64,000 bases of DNA from Thalassospira australica (lineage in GTDB: Bacteria; Pseudomonadota; Alphaproteobacteria; Rhodospirillales; Thalassospiraceae). The stretch's first letter is position 1. Every line of letters begins with the position of its first letter. Below the pieces are notes generated by a model, which made no database searches, was not told where the DNA came from, and was given only the letters and a program-made list of their open reading frames with translations. Positions 45,530 to 54,408 of the stretch are shown here, piece by piece. The stretch spans positions 186,001-250,000 of the forward strand of contig NZ_JRJE01000020.1 of the NCBI RefSeq assembly GCF_000763295.1, read 5' to 3'. The position numbers and the translations under genes are program-made.

Positions 45530-46447
45530 ATGCTTCCGACAGGATTGCATCAAATACGCACGTTGGTCCGATACATATGCACATATGTGTTCGGGGCGAT
45601 TGTGGGCATTGCAACGCTTGTGAACGCAACGGCACAAGGCGCAGAGCAACCTGAAGTCACATGGGCCGTGACACCTTTGCCACCTGCCATGCTTGAACGT
45701 GATGACGATATTGTCGGCTATGGCATTGATATCCTCGACTGGTTTTCTGACAGGCTGCCGGACTATCACCAGACCAAGGAAATTATCCCCCTGGCCCGGT
45801 TGCTAAAGACGCTGAGCGGACCGGGTACTTTTTGCGCGTTTGGCATGAACGCAACCCCCGAACGTCAGCAGTTCCTGCATTTCACCGATGTTGTCCAACC
45901 CCATTTGCCTGTCAGCCTGATTTTAGATGCATCGCGTTCAGATCAACTCAAAAACTATTTGAACACCGATGGGGATGTGGACCTTGAAAAACTGATCATC
46001 CACAGCAAGCTAAATGGCGTCTTGCGATCACAGCGTTCCTATGGCCCGGAAATTGATGCGATCCTGCGCCGGCATGTCGAAAATCCGCGGATCACCCATA
46101 TCGGCAATGATGCCAATTTTTTGCAATTGATTGCACTTGGTCGAATGGACTGGACGCTGTATCTCCCGGCGGAAGCCGAATATTACCGCCGCACGAAAGT
46201 ACCCGAAGGCGCGTTTTCAAGCTGGAACATTGCGGGGAATGATCAACTCATGCCCGCATCAATCGCATGCAGCAAAACACAAACCGGCAAAAACATTGTC
46301 GATGCGATTAATCTTCTGATGCAAAACCATCCGGAAATGCCGTGGACGGAATTCTATTCGTCCTCATTGTCGGCATCTGACCAGATCCGTTATCGAAAAG
46401 CGCTTAAGGACTATACCAATACACGCACCCCGGTTGCCCCGAACTAA
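45530..46447 (+). CDS. Periplasmic binding-protein-like protein (TIGR02285-like), copy 2
   Basis: 305 residues from the ATG at 45530, which has GGAG nine bases upstream; the ATG at 45515 would use that same GGAG as codons. Signal peptide ends near ATAQGAEQP. The mature protein runs VTWAVTPLPPAMLERDDDIVGYGIDILDWF, then MDWTLYLPAEAEYYRR and MPWTEFYSSSLSASDQ, matching copy 1 throughout. A terminator follows. Tandem duplication of the pair is clear; ligand and partner are unknown. Confidence 0.8.
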   Translation: MLPTGLHQIRTLVRYICTYVFGAIVGIATLVNATAQGAEQPEVTWAVTPLPPAMLERDDDIVGYGIDILDWFSDRLPDYHQTKEIIPLARLLKTLSGPGTFCAFGMNATPERQQFLHFTDVVQPHLPVSLILDASRSDQLKNYLNTDGDVDLEKLIIHSKLNGVLRSQRSYGPEIDAILRRHVENPRITHIGNDANFLQLIALGRMDWTLYLPAEAEYYRRTKVPEGAFSSWNIAGNDQLMPASIACSKTQTGKNIVDAINLLMQNHPEMPWTEFYSSSLSASDQIRYRKALKDYTNTRTPVAPN

Positions 46448-46473
46448 CTTCAACAGGTCGATGACATGGACAC

Positions 46474-46503
46474 AAAAAAGGCCGGCATCACTGCCGACCT
46501 TTT
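46474..46503. terminator. Bidirectional terminator between copy 2 and pssA
   Basis: AAAAGGCCGGCA pairs with TGCCGACCTTTT apart from one C-A mismatch, loop TCAC. A runs and T runs flank both sides, so it can stop both the rightward gene and the leftward pssA operon. Confidence 0.88.
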
Positions 46504-46520
46504 GAAATGCTTGTCTTGCA

Positions 46521-47381
46521 TCAGTTCTGATGGACGCGGTTCAATCCTTCGTGAGGATCGTCATCCGGTTCGCCGTCATCATCTTCTTCGTCAGCCTTGT
46601 CTTGATCCTGCTGGTTTTCAACCCCCATCCGGCGGTACGACCGATAGGACAGCGGCATGGTGATGAAATAGATCGCGGCAATCGCCGAAAGGGTCAGCCA
46701 CGGCGATGACACCAGAAACGCAACCGACGCCCCGAATGCCAGCATCAGCGGCAGAACCCAGGCGCGCGGCACCTTGACCTTCTTGAAACTAAAGGTTGGC
46801 AGACGCGACACCATCAAGCACGCGATCAGAACACCATAAGGTGCGACGATATAGGGGCTGTCAAAGATACCTTCGCCAAACTGGAAGGTCAGAACAATCG
46901 GCCACATCGACAGGGCCGCTGCCGCCGGGGCCGGAACCCCGGTAAAGAAGCGATAGGCCCATGTCGGCAGTTCCGGCTCACCCAGCATCTGCGTGTTGAA
47001 ACGTGCCAGACGCAACATCATGCAAACCGCAAACAGCAATGACAATGCCCAGCCGATCGAACCAAATTCATGCAGCGACCAGAAATACAGCATCATCGCC
47101 GGGGCAACGCCAAAGCAAACAAAATCCGAAAGGCTGTCAAGTTCAGCGCCAAAACGACTGGACGCATTAAGCATCCGGGCCAGTCGGCCATCAAGGCCAT
47201 CAATAATCCCGGCAATCAGAATGGCGGCAACGGCGGCCTCCCAACGATCCTGCATCGCAAAGCGGATCGAGGTCAGACCGGCACACATCCCCATCATCGT
47301 CGCCACATTGGGCACCAGCCGTGTTAACGACAGTGCCTTGAAGCGACGGGGACGACGGGTTGGTTCGATGCCGCCTGCCAT
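46521..47381 (-). CDS. pssA: CDP-diacylglycerol-serine O-phosphatidyltransferase
   Basis: A 286-residue membrane enzyme making phosphatidylserine from CDP-diacylglycerol and serine. The CDP-alcohol phosphatidyltransferase signature DGLDGRLAR, then LDSLSD, spans residues 61-86, and several membrane helices follow. The C-terminus is a very acidic tail (about 255-280) with DPHEGLNRVH at the end. The start overlaps the psd stop by one base (TAATG) and GGAG lies eight bases upstream, so psd and pssA are co-translated. Together they give phosphatidylethanolamine. Confidence 0.94.
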   Translation of the reverse strand: MAGGIEPTRRPRRFKALSLTRLVPNVATMMGMCAGLTSIRFAMQDRWEAAVAAILIAGIIDGLDGRLARMLNASSRFGAELDSLSDFVCFGVAPAMMLYFWSLHEFGSIGWALSLLFAVCMMLRLARFNTQMLGEPELPTWAYRFFTGVPAPAAAALSMWPIVLTFQFGEGIFDSPYIVAPYGVLIACLMVSRLPTFSFKKVKVPRAWVLPLMLAFGASVAFLVSSPWLTLSAIAAIYFITMPLSYRSYRRMGVENQQDQDKADEEDDDGEPDDDPHEGLNRVHQN

Positions 47382-48070
47382 TATCGGATCTCCCCGACTG
47401 CGGCGTCCTTGTCCTTGACCGAAACATCGGCCAGCACGGTTTCACCAGCAATCGTGGTTTGCCCGACAATCACGTTGGGCGACACACCTTCGGGCAGATA
47501 CACATCAACGCGTGAGCCGAACCGAATAAGACCAAAACGCTCACCTGCCTTAAGCAGGGAACCGGTGCCGACATCACACAGGATGCGTCGTGCCACAAGA
47601 CCTGCAATCTGGACCACACCAAACTCGCGGCCTTCCTTGTCACGCACCAGAAGGATCTGGCGTTCGTTATTGTCGGACGCCTTATCAAGTTCTGCGTTAA
47701 CGAATTTGCCCGGCACGTAAGCCTCGCCGACAATCTCGCCATTGACCGGGCAGCGGTTCACATGGACGTTAAACACGTTCATGAAAATCGATACGCGGGT
47801 GCGCGGGGTTTTGTCGTCAAGCTCAAGTTCCTTGGGCAGTGGCGCCTGCGAAATCATGCAAACACGGCCATCGGCCGGTGAAATCACCAGATTTTCATCG
47901 GTGGGCGTAATACGATCCGGGTCGCGGAAGAAATACGCGCACCAAAGTGTCAGGATCACGCCGATCCAGCCCAGCGGTTCCGCAATCAGGAACAAGCCCA
48001 CAGTGACCGCCGCAAAGATTGCAACGAATTTCCAGCCTTCCGGGTTGATCGGCACAAGAACGGATTTCAA
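47381..48070 (-). CDS. psd: Phosphatidylserine decarboxylase, short form
   Basis: A 229-residue pro-enzyme of the short PSD family common in Alphaproteobacteria. Membrane helices lie near the N-terminus ([15 protein letters not shown]). The body has [24 protein letters not shown] and the pyruvoyl-forming site in [11 protein letters not shown], where cleavage is expected between G185 and S186. It converts phosphatidylserine to phosphatidylethanolamine. It is the first gene of a psd-pssA operon, with pssA starting on the psd stop codon. Confidence 0.95.
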   Translation of the reverse strand: MKSVLVPINPEGWKFVAIFAAVTVGLFLIAEPLGWIGVILTLWCAYFFRDPDRITPTDENLVISPADGRVCMISQAPLPKELELDDKTPRTRVSIFMNVFNVHVNRCPVNGEIVGEAYVPGKFVNAELDKASDNNERQILLVRDKEGREFGVVQIAGLVARRILCDVGTGSLLKAGERFGLIRFGSRVDVYLPEGVSPNVIVGQTTIAGETVLADVSVKDKDAAVGEIR

Positions 48071-48213
48071 AGTCTTTTTTCCCTGGTTGCCATGGTTGGG
48101 CGCATCAATTTGGTAACATGTCTATTGTGCGGGCGCGTTCTTAGCATCTGGTTGATATAAATGCCAACGCAACCCTCGATAAACTGTTTGCCCCAAACAT
48201 AGGTCCCAATCCT

Positions 48214-48254
48214 AAAAAAAGGGGCAGACCACGTTTAACACGTGAACTGCCCCC
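48214..48254 (-). terminator. Terminator of the LysM protein gene
   Basis: On the minus strand GGGGCAG pairs with CTGCCCC, with an inner ACGTG/CACGT-type extension, followed by seven T. It lies just after the LysM gene stop at 48273. Confidence 0.9.
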
Positions 48255-48272
48255 GGAAAAGAAAAGTGATGT

Positions 48273-49454
48273 TTACTGAGGGGTTTCCTCGTTGGGCAGA
48301 GCAAATATCTGCCCCGGATAAATCAGATCAGGATCGCGAATCTGATTGCGATTCTGATGATAGATCACCCAATACTTCAGGCCTTCGCCGTAGGTGCGCC
48401 GTGCAATCCGCCACAGGCTGTTGCCCGGCTGAACGACATAGCGTGACCCAGGCTCAAGAATTTCATCCGGATTTGCCCGTTCGAACGGAATTTCAACACG
48501 TGCGGTCACGGTGCCCGTTTCATCAATCTGGTCGGCGCGCATGGTGTAATTGCCCGGCTCGATCGGTTCACCAATCGTAAGCGACCAGTTGCCGTTTTGA
48601 TCGGCAGGCGCGGACCCAACCGGTTTGTTATCAAGATAAATCTGAACCGTGTGATCCATGTCGGCCTTGCCAGACATCGCAACGCGACCCTCGGTGTCAT
48701 AATCGACAATATCAATCGACAAACGCGGCAGTTGGGCTGCGGGTTCGGCTTCTGCCGTGCCCTGCTGCTCGGTCACTGTGGCCATTTCCGGCGCGGTTTC
48801 CGGGGCAACCTTCGGAGCAGGCCCCTGCATGACAGTCGCGGCACCATTGCCTTCGGACGGTACCTTAAGCGCTATGATCGGCTGCTTTTCGGTTTTTGGT
48901 TCTGGCGATGCTTCGTCTGCCGGATCAGCAGAAGATGCGGTTTCATCCTTGGCGATGACTTCTGATGACGCGCCGTTTTCGGCAACCGACGGGGTTGCTT
49001 CTTCTTCAGGGATCAGCACAACAACCTTGTCATCGGCCTTGGCGACCTTGCCGGTCTCGTCTTCGGACTCAAGGGACAGTTCGCGATCACCGCTTGCCAG
49101 TGGTTTGTTGGGCAAGACCACCCATTCACCACGTTCGTCCGCCGTTGCCTCGCCGATGACCTCTTCCCCATCGGTGATACGCACCGTGCTGTTGGGTTCG
49201 GCACGCCCTGCGATCACCGCGTTGCCATCCGGGCCAATGCGCACAACGTCAAACGTTGGGTTGGTGATTTTCGGCGCGGCGGATTCCGGCTCCGGGGCCG
49301 GTTCGGTTGGCGTGGTTTCAGTGGTGGCCGCAGGCGTCTGAGTTGCCACCGGTGCGGTTTCTTCGTCCGCACTTTTGGTCAGCATGTAATTCAGCGCAAT
49401 CGCGGCAATAATAAGTACAACGCCGACAATGACGAGGATATAGGGTCGCTTCAC
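48273..49454 (-). CDS. Membrane-anchored LysM protein with Ig-like domains
   Basis: A 393-residue protein. An N-terminal anchor (YILVIVGVVLIIAAIALNYML) is followed by a Thr/Pro/Glu-rich spacer. One Ig-like domain lies at about 60-150 (PTFDVVRIGPDGNAVIAGRAE) and a second at about 245-330 (GRVAMSGKADMDHTVQIY), separated by an Ala/Glu/Pro-rich low-complexity stretch. The C-terminal LysM domain runs from about 335 (RYVVQPGNSLWRIARRTYGEG to PGQIFALP). It probably binds peptidoglycan from the inner membrane. This domain order is frequent in Alphaproteobacteria. It stands as a single transcription unit. Confidence 0.9.
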   Translation of the reverse strand: MKRPYILVIVGVVLIIAAIALNYMLTKSADEETAPVATQTPAATTETTPTEPAPEPESAAPKITNPTFDVVRIGPDGNAVIAGRAEPNSTVRITDGEEVIGEATADERGEWVVLPNKPLASGDRELSLESEDETGKVAKADDKVVVLIPEEEATPSVAENGASSEVIAKDETASSADPADEASPEPKTEKQPIIALKVPSEGNGAATVMQGPAPKVAPETAPEMATVTEQQGTAEAEPAAQLPRLSIDIVDYDTEGRVAMSGKADMDHTVQIYLDNKPVGSAPADQNGNWSLTIGEPIEPGNYTMRADQIDETGTVTARVEIPFERANPDEILEPGSRYVVQPGNSLWRIARRTYGEGLKYWVIYHQNRNQIRDPDLIYPGQIFALPNEETPQ

Positions 49455-49687
49455 CGGAAATACCCTTTAACGATGTTTATGTTTTTAGGGGCAGCCCCTA
49501 ACGATCACACTCAAAGCACGGAAATTGCTTGCCAAATTCCCCTCAAACAATCCGCCCGAGCACGTTAATTAGAAACTTGTACTACTTTCAGCTTACAGTT
49601 TCCATAACGTAACGAACAAACGATACCGCGCAACCGTTAGGTAAAGATGAAGAGAATCAGGCGACAAGCCGGAAGTCAACCTTCGCG

Positions 49688-50713
49688 CTAGGCGCGGGCG
49701 GCCATTTCCGCCCCGACATAGGCAACCAGGGCCGCCATGATCAGCGGCAGGGCCAAAACCCCGACCCTGATGGCACTGCCCAACAAAGCCGCCTGTGGCA
49801 GGTTATCGGTTGGCAAATGCGCTGAAAGTCTGGTCGCAGCGGGCCTGCCAGACACCACAAAAAGCAATACCGCATAGGCAACGCAAGAAGCCGGATTCAT
49901 GATCATTGCACTTGCTGCGGCGGCCATCAAGGCACCGACACCCCCCAACCAAACCGTCGCGCGATATTGCGGTGCCGCCTTTTCTGAGACCAGCGCAACA
50001 ATCAGCGCACTCCAAAGTGCTGCCAAAAACACAACATGGTCCGTCAGGCCAAACATATGCCCGACAATCCCCTGCCCCAAGGCAAGTGTCATTAGCACGG
50101 CAACCGGGCCGGGCTTTGCAAGGTCGCCCGGCTCAAGGGCAGCGGGTTTTGCTGATTTCGCTTTGGCGGTTTTTGGCTTTTTGCCCTTGGTTGGCTTGGC
50201 CAAGGCGTCCTCGTCTTCGGAAAAATTCGGGCGCGTTACCCACAGGAAGCAGCCCCCAACAACCAGGAATGCTACCCATGCGATGATCTGGATCATACCG
50301 GGGTGATAGGAAAGCCCCGTGATCGGCGCTGCCAGAACCAGCCACGCGCCAAGAACCAATAATACTGCCGCGACGCTCATGCAAACACGCGCCGACAGCC
50401 GGGAAAAATCCAAAATCGCCCCGCATACGCCCCCCAGCACAAGCATCAAAAGCGGCGAACCAACGCCGCCGCGTGCTGTTTCGGGCAATCCGATGGCCGC
50501 CGGGACAGCAACCGCAACCGCCGGGATCACGGCCCCAAGAACCAGCCGGCGTGCAACCGCACGATCCAGACCAAGCCAAAGTGCCAACATCAGAACACCG
50601 GCAATAATGCCCGAGATCAAAATGGCGAGAATAAACGGACTGTCGACAAACACGTTGGGCGATCCTGCCTTCTTTTTATTTCCAAAATGCGCAGCAAACC
50701 GCGCCGGGTACAA
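49688..50713 (-). CDS. Polytopic membrane protein of unknown function
   Basis: A 341-residue protein with about nine hydrophobic segments and one long cytoplasmic or periplasmic Lys/Ala-rich loop (KPTKGKKPKTAKAKSAKPAA, about 180-200). The N-terminus (MYPARFAAHFGNKKKAGSPN) is basic, and the first helix starts at FILAILISG. A later start could remove the basic leader. No family is recognised. Between the LysM gene and this one are 233 bases with no gene, where the LysM promoter must lie. Confidence 0.7.
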   Translation of the reverse strand: MYPARFAAHFGNKKKAGSPNVFVDSPFILAILISGIIAGVLMLALWLGLDRAVARRLVLGAVIPAVAVAVPAAIGLPETARGGVGSPLLMLVLGGVCGAILDFSRLSARVCMSVAAVLLVLGAWLVLAAPITGLSYHPGMIQIIAWVAFLVVGGCFLWVTRPNFSEDEDALAKPTKGKKPKTAKAKSAKPAALEPGDLAKPGPVAVLMTLALGQGIVGHMFGLTDHVVFLAALWSALIVALVSEKAAPQYRATVWLGGVGALMAAAASAMIMNPASCVAYAVLLFVVSGRPAATRLSAHLPTDNLPQAALLGSAIRVGVLALPLIMAALVAYVGAEMAARA

Positions 50714-51023
50714 ATAGGTTCTGCCCTTACCCTTCCCACAATCAGGTTCAGAACTTGTTAACCCTCCGGGTTTTTGGCCGGGTTTTTGGGCGGGTTTTAA
50801 ACGGGAGCAACTCTTAATATCCCTGTGTTACACAGGCGATTGGCAATATTGCGGCCAAATTCGAACAGAATACGGCGATGTGTCACGGAAATTTAAATGC
50901 TGCCTTGCGGAAAAGACTGCCCTGCGAAGGGTTTGTTCGGCTATGGTCAGTTCCAGTACGGGTGTGCTGTTTGCAAAACAGTGCCCCGCTACCTGCGCAA
51001 CAACAAAGAAAAGGCAGGTCGCC
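50714..51023. other. Intergenic region between the membrane protein and the LOG gene
   Basis: 310 bases between divergent genes. It contains two exact 12-base direct copies of CCGGGTTTTTGG at 50766-50777 and 50778-50789, with a degenerate third to 50801. The rest shows no gene; an open frame from 50880 continues into the LOG gene but its leader is not family-like. Confidence 0.7.
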
Positions 51024-51608
51024 ATGACAAATGTAAAATCTATCTGTGTCTTCTGCGGTGCGTCTGACGGCAAAAACCCGCAACACATGGAAAACGCCAT
51101 CGCCTTTGGCAAGATGATGGCAGAACGCGACATCACCCTGATCTATGGCGGTGGCCGTATTGGTCTGATGGGGGCAGTTGCTAATGGCGCCATGCAAAAC
51201 GGCGGCACGGTCGTCGGCATTATTCCGGCCCACCTTGATGACATCGAAGTTGGTCATACCGGCTTGTCCGAACTGATCGTGTGCAAATCCATGCATGAAC
51301 GCAAAGTCGAGATGTTCAAACGGTCCGATGCCTTTGTCACCCTTGCCGGCGGCCTTGGCAGCCTTGATGAAGCCTTTGAGGCCATGACGTTGCGCCAGCT
51401 TGGCATTCATGACAAACCGATGGTGTTTCTTAATGCGCTTGGCTATTGGGACAAGTGCTTTGACATGATTGATAGCATCATTGACGAAGGGTTCGCCCGC
51501 GAAAGCCACAAGAACCTTTATACGGTTGCCGATACGCTTGAGCAGGTTTTTGAACAGCTTGCCGCCGAACCGGCGCCGAAATTCGACCCACGCGAAAAGC
51601 TTTTCTGA
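51024..51608 (+). CDS. LOG-family protein (TIGR00730)
   Basis: 194 residues from the ATG at 51024 (MTNVKSICVFCGASDG), the normal length and start for the family. The Rossmann-type nucleotide-binding motif is YGGGRIGLMG. The family active-site motif PGGxGTxxE appears as AGGLGSLDE (108-116), with Pro to Ala and Thr to Ser. Related enzymes cleave nucleoside 5'-monophosphates, including cytokinin precursors, to the free base; old databases call them lysine decarboxylases. A terminator follows. Confidence 0.9.
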   Translation: MTNVKSICVFCGASDGKNPQHMENAIAFGKMMAERDITLIYGGGRIGLMGAVANGAMQNGGTVVGIIPAHLDDIEVGHTGLSELIVCKSMHERKVEMFKRSDAFVTLAGGLGSLDEAFEAMTLRQLGIHDKPMVFLNALGYWDKCFDMIDSIIDEGFARESHKNLYTVADTLEQVFEQLAAEPAPKFDPREKLF

Positions 51609-51630
51609 TCCAAGCACGATCAAAGAACTA

Positions 51631-51668
51631 AATCCCGGCCAGACTGATCTGGTCGGGATTTTTTTTAT
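51631..51668 (+). terminator. Terminator after the LOG gene
   Basis: AATCCCGGCCAGA (51631-51643) pairs with TCTGGTCGGGATT (51648-51660) with one G-T wobble, loop CTGA, followed by a T run. Confidence 0.92.
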
Positions 51669-51717
51669 GCCTGTCGTACGCAGGGCAAACCATACGCGTC
51701 GATCTGAATGAAATTTG

Positions 51718-52173
51718 TCAGACGAGTTCGCAGGTCGGTTTGGTTGTGATTTTTGCCATGCGTTGATCAAACTCATCGGCCAGATCGGCAAGCGTCACAG
51801 ATGCAAATTTATCAATCAGCAACTGTTCGGCGGCATCAAACGCACTACCAAGCGCAGAATTAACCGCCTGTTCGACCAGACATTCGGGATGGTCCACGGC
51901 AACACTGATGGCAAAAAGTTCCGGATTGCCAAGGGCACGATGGATATCAAGCATGGTAATTTCCGACAAGGGCCGCGTCAGCACCCATCCGCCGCCATGC
52001 CCCTTTTCCGAATGCACATATCCGCCGTCGCGAAGCCCTGCCATGGTCCGACGCACCACCACCGGGTTTGTGCCGAGCATCTGGGCAATCCGATCAGATG
52101 TCGCAGCACCATCGATCCGGTCCATGTGAATAAGAACGTGCAACATGCGCGAAAGCCGACTGTCACGGCGCAT
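51718..52173 (-). CDS. Rrf2-family transcriptional regulator
   Basis: 151 residues from the ATG at 52173: GGGAG lies six bases upstream, and the start gives the usual MRRDSRLSRMLHVLIHM opening. The winged helix is TSDRIAQMLGTNPVVVRRTMAGLR followed by GGGWVLTRPLSEITMLDI. The three-cysteine Fe-S ligand set of IscR/NsrR is absent; only two cysteines are present, at about 99 (HPECLV) and near the C-terminus. This suggests a thiol-based or YwnA-like sensor. It is divergent from the flavoprotein gene, its likely target. Confidence 0.88.
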   Translation of the reverse strand: MRRDSRLSRMLHVLIHMDRIDGAATSDRIAQMLGTNPVVVRRTMAGLRDGGYVHSEKGHGGGWVLTRPLSEITMLDIHRALGNPELFAISVAVDHPECLVEQAVNSALGSAFDAAEQLLIDKFASVTLADLADEFDQRMAKITTKPTCELV

Positions 52174-52322
52174 TTCAAACTCCCGGTGCGGATGTGATTT
52201 CCTGCCATACGTACCATCTGGCACATCTCGCAACAACAAAAGTTTCGAAATCCTTTGACGCAGCGATATCATGATACTTATAAAGTTACATGAAACTATT
52301 TATTCGCCGATGAGGAACGAAC

Positions 52323-53285
52323 ATGTCAGAAAATCTGCCTTCTGCCGCCACACCGCCTGCAACCGGCAAACACAAATATGATGTCGCCATTATCGGGGCG
52401 GGCTTTGCCGGTCTTTCGGCGGCCATGCAGCTTGCACGGGCGCGGCGCAATATATGTGTGATTGATGCCGGAGAACCGCGTAACCGGTTTGCCACCACCG
52501 CCCACGGATTTTTAGGGCACGATGGCAAAACACCAGACGAAATCCGCAGCACGGCCATTGATCAGTTGTGTCGCTATGACACGGTTGATTTTCGCAACGG
52601 GCTGGTTACCCAGGCCATGGCCTGCACCCTGCGCGATGCATCCGATCCGCTATTTGGCCTGAAACTGGCCGATGGCAGTGCACTTGAAGCAAGGCGCATC
52701 ATTCTGGCCACAGGTGTTCGCGATCAATTACCTGAAATTCCCGGCCTTGCCGAACGTTGGGGCGAAACGGTTTTGCATTGTCCTTATTGTCACGGCTATG
52801 AGATCCGCGATAGCCAGATCGGCGTCCTTGCGACCACGCCCGCATCCAGCCATCAGGCCATGATGCTGCCCGATTGGGGACCGACCACCTATTTCAGCCA
52901 ATCCGAACATATCCCCGATGATGATATGCTTTTGGCCATGCGGGCACGCGGCATTACCATCGAAGATAGCCCGGTTGTTGAAGTTCTGGGCACGGCACCG
53001 GCTATTGATGGTGTCAGGCTGGCCGATGGGCGCACCCTGCCCATTCAAACCATTTTCGCCGGCCCCAGCGTTTCGATGCCAACCCCTGTTGCCGACATGT
53101 TGGAATGTCAGTTTGACGAAGGACCGCAGGGGTCCTTCATTACCGTTAGTCCCACACAGGAAACCAGTGTGCCCGGCGTATTTGCCGCCGGGGATGCGGC
53201 CACTGCACGCCATAATGCAACACTGGCATCGGCCGCAGGGGTCATGGCCGGATTTGGCGCCCACCAATCGCTTGTTTTTCGGTAA
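52323..53285 (+). CDS. Thioredoxin-reductase-like FAD oxidoreductase
   Basis: A 320-residue protein of the class II pyridine-nucleotide disulfide oxidoreductase fold. The FAD-binding motif is IIGAGFAGLSAA (23-34) and the redox pair is CPYC (153-156) in LHCPYCHGYE. The NADPH-binding motif of true TrxB is poorly matched: the segment after CPYC reads IGVLATTPASSH, without a clean GxGxxA. The C-terminal FAD motif is GVFAAGDAATARHNA. It may be a ferredoxin- or other-donor reductase, or use another thiol partner. Likely controlled by the divergent Rrf2 protein. Confidence 0.87.
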   Translation: MSENLPSAATPPATGKHKYDVAIIGAGFAGLSAAMQLARARRNICVIDAGEPRNRFATTAHGFLGHDGKTPDEIRSTAIDQLCRYDTVDFRNGLVTQAMACTLRDASDPLFGLKLADGSALEARRIILATGVRDQLPEIPGLAERWGETVLHCPYCHGYEIRDSQIGVLATTPASSHQAMMLPDWGPTTYFSQSEHIPDDDMLLAMRARGITIEDSPVVEVLGTAPAIDGVRLADGRTLPIQTIFAGPSVSMPTPVADMLECQFDEGPQGSFITVSPTQETSVPGVFAAGDAATARHNATLASAAGVMAGFGAHQSLVFR

Positions 53286-53522
53286 CGCGACGCTGGCAAT
53301 CGGCATGGCCGCAAATGTATGGATTCGCCGACAAAGCCCCAAAAATCCGGGCAAGACCCCCGAATTCATAGACAACCCATCAGGTTGTCCACATCCCGAC
53401 AGGTACCGCGACACGTTATGTGCGCGGTGCTTTTGTTACAGCCTCATGCAAATCGCGATGTTCAAACGCACATTTCAGTGCCGAACAGATGGTAACCCCT
53501 TGTATTTCGCCACTTTTGGTAC

Positions 53523-53545
53523 TGTTCGAACATTCATATGAATGT
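53523..53545. promoter_or_regulatory. Overlapping palindromes upstream of the DeoR gene
   Basis: TGTTCGAACA (53523-53532) and ACATTCATATGAATGT (53530-53545) are both perfect palindromes and share three bases. They lie about 80 bases ahead of the DeoR-type gene in an otherwise gene-free 337-base stretch (53286-53622). GlpR-like regulators recognise similar TTCG/CGAA half sites; autoregulation is an inference. Confidence 0.6.
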
Positions 53546-53622
53546 AATGCAGCTGCAACTTTAATGACAACGAATGCTCGTATGATCGTTTTCATGTTCA
53601 AAGCAACAAATTGAACGATCAA

Positions 53623-54408
53623 ATGAATATTTCGACACGACAACGCGACATCATCGACATTCTGCGCCGCGACAGCTTTGTTTCCATCGACAAACTGGCG
53701 GAGCATTTTGACGTCACCCCGCAAACCGTCCGACGTGACGTCAATATGCTGAGCGACGCCAACCTTGTGCGCCGTCGCCATGGCGGAGTTGAATATGCCG
53801 GTGAACCGGGCATGAACCTGTCTTATGACAGCCGTCAGGTCACCAACATTGCCGCCAAACATGCCATATCGCTTCATGTCGCCAGCCTGATCCCTGATGG
53901 GGCGTCGATCCTGATCGGCATTGGCAGCACGCTTGAACTGGTCGCGCTTAATCTGGTCGATCACCGCAACCTGACAGTAATTACCAACAATATGAATGCC
54001 GCCATGGCGCTGGGCAACAATACCGGCAACCGTATTGTCATTCCCGGCGGCACATTGCGCCTGCCTGATCGGGACGTCATCAGCCCGGAAGCCGAGGCAA
54101 TGTTTAACAACTACAAGGTCGATTACGGCCTGTTTGGCGTTGGCGGGATCGAACCGGACGGCACCCTGACCGATTTTGATCATCGCGAAGTATCGCTCCG
54201 TCAGGCCATCGCAAACAATTGTCGCAATTCCATCCTTGTCGCCGACCAATCCAAGTTCGGCCGTCCCGCCCCCGCCAAGGGCGGTCACATCACCGACCCG
54301 GACATGATCGTTGTTGATGGCGCACCCGGCAGGGCTTTTGACCCGCTGTTTGATCGCCATGACGTTCGCGCGCGCCTGCAAATTGTAAAAAGCGAAAACA
54401 TCGAATGA
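53623..54408 (+). CDS. DeoR/GlpR-family regulator
   Basis: 261 residues from the ATG at 53623; a TTG at 53611 is also in frame, and neither has a strong ribosome site. The N-terminal helix-turn-helix is RRDSFVSIDKLAEHFDVTPQTVRRDVNML. The sugar-phosphate-binding domain has IPDGASILIGIGSTLE, NNMNAA, IVIPGGTLR and VADQSKFGR. It is closest to GlpR-like repressors responding to a phosphorylated ligand. It overlaps the ABC ATPase gene by ATGA, so regulator and importer share a transcript. Confidence 0.92.
   Translation: MNISTRQRDIIDILRRDSFVSIDKLAEHFDVTPQTVRRDVNMLSDANLVRRRHGGVEYAGEPGMNLSYDSRQVTNIAAKHAISLHVASLIPDGASILIGIGSTLELVALNLVDHRNLTVITNNMNAAMALGNNTGNRIVIPGGTLRLPDRDVISPEAEAMFNNYKVDYGLFGVGGIEPDGTLTDFDHREVSLRQAIANNCRNSILVADQSKFGRPAPAKGGHITDPDMIVVDGAPGRAFDPLFDRHDVRARLQIVKSENIE

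Noticed and set aside
50880-51023. N-terminal extension of the LOG protein
   Set aside because: The family starts at the ATG at 51024, which has a ribosome site; the upstream residues are not family-like.
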